From Rhopalosiphum padi (lineage: Eukaryota; Arthropoda; Insecta; Hemiptera; Aphididae), in contig NC_083599.1 in assembly GCF_020882245.1 (NCBI RefSeq), positions 82,207,422 to 82,271,421 of the forward strand: a stretch of DNA of 64,000 bases, in the 5' to 3' direction. Positions 56,391 to 64,000 of this stretch are shown here, piece by piece. The position numbers were made by a program, and so were the translations under genes. The notes under the pieces are model-generated. The model ran no database searches. It saw only the letters and a list, made by a program, of their open reading frames with translations, and was not told the origin of the DNA. Every line of letters begins with the position of its first letter. Position 1 is the stretch's first letter.

Positions 56391-56979
56391 GGGGGGGCAC
56401 TTTTTTTCTGTTTTTTGTTAAACTAGAATACTTATCATTTGTTGATTTAGGACCTCATTGTCCATAAAAAAATGTCAATGAGGACAGCTATGGCACTGGG
56501 TTTGGTATATAACAAGTACACAATATCATAGATATAGAAATACTAAGGTGGCATAAACGTATTTTATAGAACAAATAGGTATATAGGTAATATTAATAAG
56601 TGTTATTGTATTATAGAATTGGTGTACCACTGCTTACCTAGTTACCTACTTCGATAGTAAAGTATAGTGAGATGCTTATATAGTTATATACAAATAAACA
56701 ATAGTTCTTTTTGTATTCAAATGGTTGATATTATTAAAATCAATGTTGATTTATTGTATAAATTAGAATTAACAATTATATTTTTGCGCTATTTAAATGG
56801 AATACACACTAAACCGGTGCTTATGGGGGTGGTATTAACACAAATCTAAATATGTCGGCCGTTTTTTGTTTTTTTTTTTAAGGGTCTCGTTAATTTTTTT
56901 CCCATTCTTTATAGGAACTAGGGAGTAGGGTTCTCTTAAATAAATTGAATCATTATTTCGACAAGTTATGGTGTAAACA
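56391..56979. other. No gene recognised
   Basis: AT-rich with a G run near 56388-56397. Nothing identifiable before the MULE end at 56980. Confidence 0.5.
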
Positions 56980-57917
56980 GGGACGACTACGAATTGGTTC
57001 CCGGGTTGTCTACAGGTAACATACGAATTGGTTCCCGCAAGCTTTCATAATAATTAACCTTGTTAAATTTACTTTTCAAATTATTATGATATATTCAACC
57101 AGCAACAATTTCCTTCCCATTTTATTCAGACTTAGCACTGTCTAGAATTCAAATAAGTTCGAATAGTTCAAACACTATATAAAATACTAGGTATGGTTAA
57201 AAATGTTGCTCAGTATAATATATTATATTAATATATACATAATATACGCTACATACGTATTTGTCAATAATAATAATTGTGGTTGTAATAAATAAGTAAT
57301 AACTAATAATAATGTAATAATAAGTCAAAATTGTTAAATAATATTAGAAACAAATTAGTGTGATATGAATTTACAACACACATTTTTAACGAACTGTAGG
57401 TTCGAAATTTGGCTGTCTCTCAATTTTTTAATATTTTCATCAATAAACTTTTCTTTTTCAACAATTTTTTTCGACTTTAATTTAAGTGAGCTTCTTTGCT
57501 TTATATATGTTTCACACTGCACTGCTTTTAATTGTTCAATCAATAAAAAAATATTTGGGTGGACAGAATAAAATCTAGAATTCAGTTTTCCATGAAACGA
57601 TTCGCAACAGTTTGTTGTTCGTTCTGAAGTGCCTGAAAAATATGCCCAAGTTTTGGTAAAAAATCACTATCATTTTCAATATAATTTTCAAGTACATAAT
57701 CAAAAAATGTATCAAGTTTTTCGTGTACTGGTTTTATAGCCATCAACTCAACATAATCGTATACATATACGTATCTTGTAACAATGAGTTGTAGACTGAT
57801 AACTGATAAGTAATTTTATTCGGGAACCAATTCGAATAGTTGTATACTGGAAAGTTTTTTTTTCGGGAACCAATTCGTACACAATTAATTGACCCGGGAA
57901 CCAATTCCACGTTGCCC
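56980..57917 (-). mobile_element. Decayed MULE with ACGAATTGGTTCCCG-repeat ends
   Basis: The left end contains two copies of ACGAATTGGTTCCCG (about 56989 and 57023). The right end contains three inverted copies (about 57827, 57874, 57894). The outermost parts (GGGACGACTACGAATTGG and inverse GGGCAACGTGGAATTGG) are related inverted repeats. No target duplication is visible. The interior encodes a minus-strand MULE transposase remnant. Confidence 0.75.
57358..57745 (-). pseudogene. C-terminal third of a MULE transposase
   Basis: Minus strand: PVHEKLDTFFDYVLENYIEN, then in another frame SERTTNCCESFHGKLNSRFY with the catalytic Glu, then HPNIFLLIEQLKAVQCETYI and a basic/acidic helical tail. This matches the same region of the two other MULEs (TTNGAERFHQGFN; TNNAVEGWHNAFN). 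The N-terminal two thirds are deleted. Confidence 0.8.
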
Positions 57918-59031
57918 GTTAATTCCTACACAGCGGAAAGGGTACATAATATGTATATACACAATTAAATAAGTATACAAGAATTTTCAAAAATAAATAT
58001 ATGATGATTAAAAAATATAATAAAAAGTGGCTGTGGCACTTCAATGTATTTTGGTACAGAATGTCTCATTTATATATTATATATCATATATACATATTAT
58101 TATTGTTCTTTTTCCCGCCGTGTAGGAACTTACTATTCCCCATTATACTAGGCCTCAGAAAAATTTCGGGAGGGGTTATAACCCCTCAACCACCACTGCA
58201 TATACATCGATTGTTGTTAACATTTTAATAATATAGTTTAAAAATAGAAAGTGTAGGATAATTGAAGATAACGATTAACGACGAGTGGTCTGTCAGTCGC
58301 AATTTTTACTTTTTTTTTTTTATATCTAACGTGAATAACGTCACTATTATTAGTGTATGTAGTATAGTAGTCTATAACAATTTTAGTAATTATACGATTT
58401 GTACGCGGACCACGCAATTTTAGCTAATGAATGTATGTTATTTGATGAATTACTTTTTTGGTTCAAATTTATATACATTTATTTTAAATTTGGCCACCCC
58501 ACAATAAATAATTATAAATGTAAAAAAAAAGATTTGAAAAACAATAAAAAAATATTAGGCAGTGCCGAAAAGGCTAGAAAAAAAGGTGTTATTAGCTTCA
58601 AAAAAACAATGCTTACATAACAGATTTGAACGATCGTGTGTTGGAAGTTCAGGGGACATTTTACCGAGTATTCCCGGATGTAACCGACGATCGAAACCAA
58701 CGAATATTATAAGTTATAACTAATATTATTATTATCATTTAGAATAGCTGAAAATACCACTTATTTACCTATATTTAAATAAGTAAATCTATAAATAAAA
58801 ATAAAAACACAGGGAACGTAATAGCTGTTTATACCAAATGGTCATGTTTGGTGGGGTAAGGAAGTAGTACATGGGATAATCCAAATTATTCCATAATACA
58901 ATTATTATTTTCGGTTGTATAGTTGTATCACAGATTCATAGTCGTTGTTCACAGTTTTTATGTAATTGAACTGCTGAATACTTAGGCAACTAAAATTAAA
59001 ATTATTAGTGCAATATTTTTAACAACCAAGA
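57918..59031. other. Intergenic stretch with a lone hAT-like end
   Basis: GGGAGGGGTTATAACCCCTC followed by AACCACCACTG (58167-58197; inverse begins CAGTGGTGGTTGAGG) looks like a single hAT end with an internal palindrome; no partner was found. The remainder, including a 73-codon frame at 58399-58620, shows nothing I can assign. The segment before 59032 should hold the promoter of the next gene. Confidence 0.45.
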
Positions 59032-62000
59032 ATGGAATACGAAGGTTACCGGTACATCAAAAATGGAAAAAAAGGAAATGTAATGTGAGTATCCCTACAT
59101 CATTTACTAACTGTTGGTTTTAGTCATAAGCGGAGATTTCATTAATTTTAAGGGGGCTTAAATTTTTCTTTTCCAATGAACAAATTGAATTTCTTATGAG
59201 ATAGCTTGTAAGTATCTATATTGTATAAAAAATTATATTTTTTCAAAATAAATAGCTAATTATATTATGATAGATGAAATATTTCACACTCGAGCATCAT
59301 AATAATTATAAAATAATCTTAATGCTAAATTGAAAAAAAATAATCAATAAAATAAGTAAAAAATAAAAATAAAACTTGTTTTCTATGTTTGTTCTATAGA
59401 TTTAAAATGTATTATAACACATTATATTTATACACTTTGGAATTTTACGCTTATTGTTATGAATGTATAGTAATTATTAAAAATTATTTTCTCATTTTTT
59501 ACAGTAATAAATTAGTTGTGAATTTAATATAAAATATAATTAATATGACAATAAGGCAATATGTCAATTTTTACCAACACATTTACCTATCATTTTTTCA
59601 CATACTATACAAATTCTTCTTTTAAGAATTGTGTCACTCAGTTTTTAAAAATACAGTCAACAAAAAATGTTCACTACTCATAATTTGTGTCCCCTAGTTT
59701 ACTAGTTAAAAAATGCAATGATCTATGTATCGAAAACCAATATTTAAATGTTTCAAAATATAAAACTAAAAATGTATGTTATTATTAAAAAAAGTAAAAA
59801 TTTACAACAATTATTTAATTATTTATATTTTTAACAAAGCTTCAATGAAATTAGTAATGTTATTATTTAGTTTAATAATAGTTTATTTGTGCTTTTTAAA
59901 TTTTAAAAATATTACTTTAATTTTCAGATATTATAAATGTGCTCAGTCAAACCAGACATTTTGTCTTGGCACAGCAAAATCCACAAATAATGTGTTTACA
60001 GTTACAAAAAAGCATAACCATGAACCTGTTCAAAGAAATGAGATAAATATTATTAATTTTAGAAATATATTAAAAAGAAGAGCCACACAAGATATTGGTA
60101 CATTAAACTCAATTTATGAAGACGAAGCAAGAAGGTTATACTCATATAACTATAATGTTTAAATAATTTAACTATATAAATGTAATGTTTAAATTTATGC
60201 TTAAATAATTTTATAAACTTTTATTATTTTATAGGAATCAAGAAGTTACAAAGTATTATCCCTGGAAAACTGCAGAACCACTTATGCGTAGAGCTAGAAA
60301 AGATTCATTGCCAAATGTGCCTGACACCCTTTTAGAACTTGCTAATCTGTTTGAAAATGGACAATTAGACCGATATAAGGCAAATGGTGTGCTTATTTAC
60401 AAAGGTATTACTCTTAAACGGTTATAAGTTGTCAAGTGACATATTATTAAAAATGATGATAATATTATCATAATAACAATTTTGGTTTTTTCTTTTATTT
60501 ACCAATTAGGTTGTGTAAGGGATCATAGTAACTATGCAATAATCTTAACCAACCAGAATTTTGTTGATCGTGTAGTAAACTATGGTGCAAATGAACTCCA
60601 TGCTGATGGTACTTTTAAAATTGTTCCGTCTAAACCAAAATCAAGACAAATGCTTGTTCTCCATTGCATAATTGATAACTATGTAAGTCTAATATTAATG
60701 TTGGTTTTTAATTTTAATTTTTTTTAGACTAGGTTTATTATAATTAATTAAATATAAGTAGGTATATAGGTAGTACATTAGTATAAATATAGGTAAAAAA
60801 AATGGTAAGGAATATAAATTATTAAATATCTATTAAAGTTTTTAATGTCTTTTAGTTAACTTATTTTTAAATTGTATTTTAGAGTTTACCAATAGTATAC
60901 TGCCTGATGGAAAGCAAAACAAGAACACTTTATGAACGTGTAATTTCTTATATTAAAGATACAATCTTGCCAAACTTCAACCCTCAAACAATAGTCACCG
61001 ATTTTTAATCAGCTCTTCGAGATACCCTGACCAATTATTTTAATACTGGTCGAGCACAAGGATGTTGGTTCCATCACAATCAAGTAACTAATTTAATTCT
61101 TAGAAATTTATATAATTTTTACAGTAGAGTAGCATGAGATTTAGCACATAAACGAGAAGCATAAATCTGTGAAACTTTATTTTTTTATCCTAATCCACTA
61201 ACATTTTTAGCTGTGTTTATTTTTAAAATGTACATTTAATTATTTAATTATATTATTATTTTAATGAACGATACTGCAAAAATGTAGAAACAGGAGAACT
61301 TACACTAACAATATCAATATAAATGGCCGCAGTAAATATAACTTCAAGTTTTAAAAGACTGAGTGCAGTAAATTTAGTTTTCGCGTCAAATTTAGAATTC
61401 TTAGAAGTTATTTGTAACAAAAAATGTATGAATAATAAAAACCGAGAATTTTCAATACTATAATTAATTGTTAGTGAAGCAAAATATAAGCAACTGAAAT
61501 ATATAAAGGCATTAAACTAAAATCAATTTTTTTCAAATATTATTCATTAATATATTTTTAACAAATAATATTTTTTTAACAGGCTGTGTGGAAACAGATG
61601 AAAAAGCTAAACTATTTGAGATTGATAAACTCTAATGAAGAGGCTGCAAAGATTTTAAGGATGTTACTATGCTTACCATTATTACCACCTGCAAAAATTG
61701 AAAGAGGATTTAATATAATTGAAGTTTATGCTCAAAGAAAAAATATTAATCTAAGCAGGTTATTTCAATACTATAAAAGGTAAGAATAAAATAATATTAT
61801 TAGAACTATTTTTGTTTGTTGGTAAATTTTAATAGTTGTTTATATAGTAACATTAGTAACTATTTCTTTAGTAAAAGTATTTTTTTTTTACAAATAAATC
61901 ACTAAACCAAAACATAAGTCTAAATTATTAATTTCATTGATTAATTATTTTTTAATTTTATTTGATGTCTTATATCATTACAGATATACATACATATTTA

Positions 62001-63035
62001 TCATAATTTTTTATTTCCTATTATATTTTACTTTTATTTCAAAGGTTTTGGTTGAATCGGGTTGGAGTCAACGTGTTATCAGTATATAGACAACCCCGAA
62101 GAACAAATAATAATATAGAGTCGTTTCATAATAAACTACGTATGACATTTTTTGTTTGGCATCCAAACATCTGGAGTTTTTTGAGTAAGTTATAATATTA
62201 TTAAAAAAAATAGATAATTTTACCAATTTTTTTAATAGATAATTTATGCAAGATACAAGAAAATTATTCTATTGTAATGAGTCAGTTAAATGAAGGCTTA
62301 ACACCAACAAGAACGGCAAGGGTCAAATTTATGAACAACAGCTTCAAAATAAAATCATCTCAAGATAAACTAGATCTCGAGCTTATAACCATAAAAGGTT
62401 TTTTACTTCGCTGTTCGCATAGTGTTTCTGGGTATGAGGCAAGAATGAGAAACTGGACAACACTTGTTCACCGTCGTTGCTTGGCTGAAAATAGGCATGA
62501 AGCTCGGGCAGCTGATAATAGAATGAATAATGAGTCTGAAGAGGAAGTTGTAGATGATACAGATAGTGGTGAAGAGGTGGAAGGTGACAATTCTGAGATG
62601 GGTGATGAAGAAGTATCCGAGACAGAAAATATAATTAATGAAAGTGAATCAGAGGAAGATTTTGAAAATAATATTGATGATAATATGGTTAATAATGATG
62701 TGGATGAAACAAAAAGTGACCAAGATGATCCTGATTCTGAGAGGGAGGATGAAATAGAGACAGAGATAGAAAATGTACAGAATGTAGAGAATGATGCAGA
62801 AATCAGTATGAATAGGAGCAATGAAAGACAACTGTCAGAAGAGCCAGATGAAGAAATAAGCACTGAGATGTGTATGATATGTCATGTTCCTGGCACGTCT
62901 GCTGAAAAATATATTGTGGTTCCATGTGGACATTCATGGTTATGTCGTGATTGTAAGCTGCGCTCATCAAATTATTGTCCATATTGTCGTGGTGATATAA
63001 CCATGTTTGTAAGATTACATGCAACAACTCTTTAA
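59032..63035 (+). CDS. FLYWCH-MULE transposase-RING finger fusion gene, eight exons, one internal stop
   Basis: Exons 59032-59084, 59928-60134, 60235-60404, 60510-60682, 60883-61083, 61583-61779, 62045-62184 and 62239-63035 all have GT..AG borders and keep one frame for 646 codons. Domains: FLYWCH-like finger (residues about 5-55, YYKCAQSNQTFCLGTAK to VTKKHNHEP), MULE core with ELHADGTFKIVPSKPKSRQM (first Asp), TIVTDF (second Asp), QGCWFHHNQAVWKQM and TNNNIESFHNKLRMTFFVWH (Glu). An acidic low-complexity region follows (about 430-585), then a RING at 592-631 with spacing CMIC-x14-CGHSWLCRDC-x7-CPYC and a 14-residue tail, like the C-terminal RING of IAP proteins. A TAA at 61006-61008 replaces the Glu expected in DFE, so it is a fresh pseudogene, a sequence error, or ends early. 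No terminal repeats seen; possibly domesticated. Confidence 0.78.
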
Positions 63036-63096
63036 TATATAAGTTTATATATATATATATATATTTTTAAATTGATGTATATTATTTTTTATCATT

Positions 63097-63102
63097 AATA
63101 AA
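63097..63102 (+). terminator. Poly-A signal of the RING fusion gene
   Basis: AATAAA about 60 bases after the stop codon at 63035, following a TA-repeat stretch. Confidence 0.6.
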
Positions 63103-64000
63103 GGAATTGTTATTAAAGGAAACAAATTAATTTTGTTTTTTGTAATCTTAAACAGTTTTATCCTTTTTTGATTAAAAATATTTGGTTGGTATACCAAAGC
63201 CCACTAACAGAAAGTTGATAGAAGCTAGTAGAAAAACGTTTTAAACATTTAGTTAATTACTGAATATTTTATAATTTAATATAATAATTTACAACTTAAT
63301 ATTATTAAAAGAAGACCATTTTATGTTTGCCTACTGTAAATTATCAATCTTATAATTTTCTTTTTTTAAAATAAATTTAGGTATTCTGATCTACCATTTG
63401 GTTCCAGTTCTGATGAGGATCATGCTTAGGATTTTGTGATGAAGGGGGGGTTTTGAAAAAAAAATATTTAGTAGATACATCAATAATTAGTAAATAGTAT
63501 TATATATTTTTTTTGTAATGGCAGGGGTTTGACCTATTGACCTATATTATAAATTTAAAGGTAGTATAAATATTTATAGTGTAGTGTCCTGTTGCTTTAG
63601 TAGTAATATCTAAATAAGTAAGTCTTTTAATTTATAGTTCATGTGTTACGGTAGTATTTTGACTAATTTGAACGGTTTTTTAAAAAAAAATCAAATATTT
63701 GTTTCTATTCAACCGCATTAGGGTTGAATAACAAATTATATGAAAATTTATAAAATCAAATTTTATAGTTGGGTAATCATTGAAATGTCTATCATGTAGT
63801 ACACGGCGAGACCCAAATTTTGATGTAATTCACAGCGTTGTACATATTTTAGAATTTTAGATCCAGAGATATACTCGTAACATCTGAAAGGTGTACCTAA
63901 ACCTGTTTCTAATCACCCACAAATACGATATACTAAAAAATACAAGTTGTGTGAGAATATTATTATTTATTTATTTAAACTAATTATAGAATCTTATTGA
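63103..64000. other. AT-rich end of window, no gene recognised
   Basis: No ORF, RNA gene or element end that I can support. Confidence 0.5.

Noticed and set aside
56971..57926. A 9-bp target duplication for the decayed MULE
   Set aside because: GTGTAAACA and GTTAATTCC do not match, so the duplication is lost or the borders are wrong.
62468..62863. Serine-rich minus-strand frame
   Set aside because: Antisense of the acidic Glu/Asp-rich region of the RING fusion gene.
1..64000. CRISPR arrays, bacterial operons or ribosome binding sites
   Set aside because: No regularly spaced identical repeats with unique spacers; introns and poly-A signals show eukaryotic DNA.

Overview
The window is AT-rich eukaryotic DNA from an insect, most likely an aphid or close hemipteran. 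This rests on introns with GT..AG borders, poly-A signals, and the mix of insect-type hAT, pogo, PIF/Harbinger, P/THAP, MULE-FLYWCH, BEL/Pao and Ty3/gypsy elements. No sequence search was run, so the organism is inference. Almost every coding trace belongs to a transposable element, often one nested inside another. Many insertions can be proved by intact target-site duplications (TSDs).

1-6 kb: a minus-strand BEL/Pao gag-protease-RT fragment is split by a hAT element (1355-5242) and fused on its left to a Ty3/gypsy gag-protease fragment. 6.9-14.9 kb: an old minus-strand hAT is interrupted by pogo element A (7006-10251), pogo element B (10914-13298) and an LTR element (from 13807). Pogo A itself contains a hAT (7939-10046). 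15.3-19.7 kb: a PIF/Harbinger fragment is followed by a hAT pseudogene, which is interrupted by an LTR-like insertion carrying an antisense tRNA-Asp. 21.0-22.2 kb: a minisatellite, then an unrecognised ORF ending at a perfect GC hairpin.

21.8-30.1 kb: two near-identical tandem 4.16-kb units. Each holds the end of the unknown ORF, a minus-strand hAT pseudogene with a THAP9-like coiled-coil exon, and the left end plus first exon of a two-gene Harbinger element. That element ends at 32801 and also carries a MADF-BESS gene with two MITEs in its introns. 33.4-37.5 kb: a P-element/THAP9-like pseudogene split by a hAT MITE. 38.7-40.0 kb: a DD82E (Sailor-type) transposase. 40.0-46.5 kb: two hAT copies head to head, one split by a FLYWCH-MULE. 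46.8-49.4 kb: another hAT split by a solo LTR. 49.9-56.0 kb: a Ty3/gypsy element split by a second FLYWCH-MULE. 57.0-57.9 kb: a third, decayed MULE.

59.0-63.0 kb holds the most gene-like locus. Eight exons with consistent phases encode a FLYWCH-like zinc finger, a MULE transposase core, a long acidic region and a C-terminal IAP-like RING finger. One in-frame stop interrupts it at the catalytic DFE motif. No ordinary host housekeeping gene was recognised.
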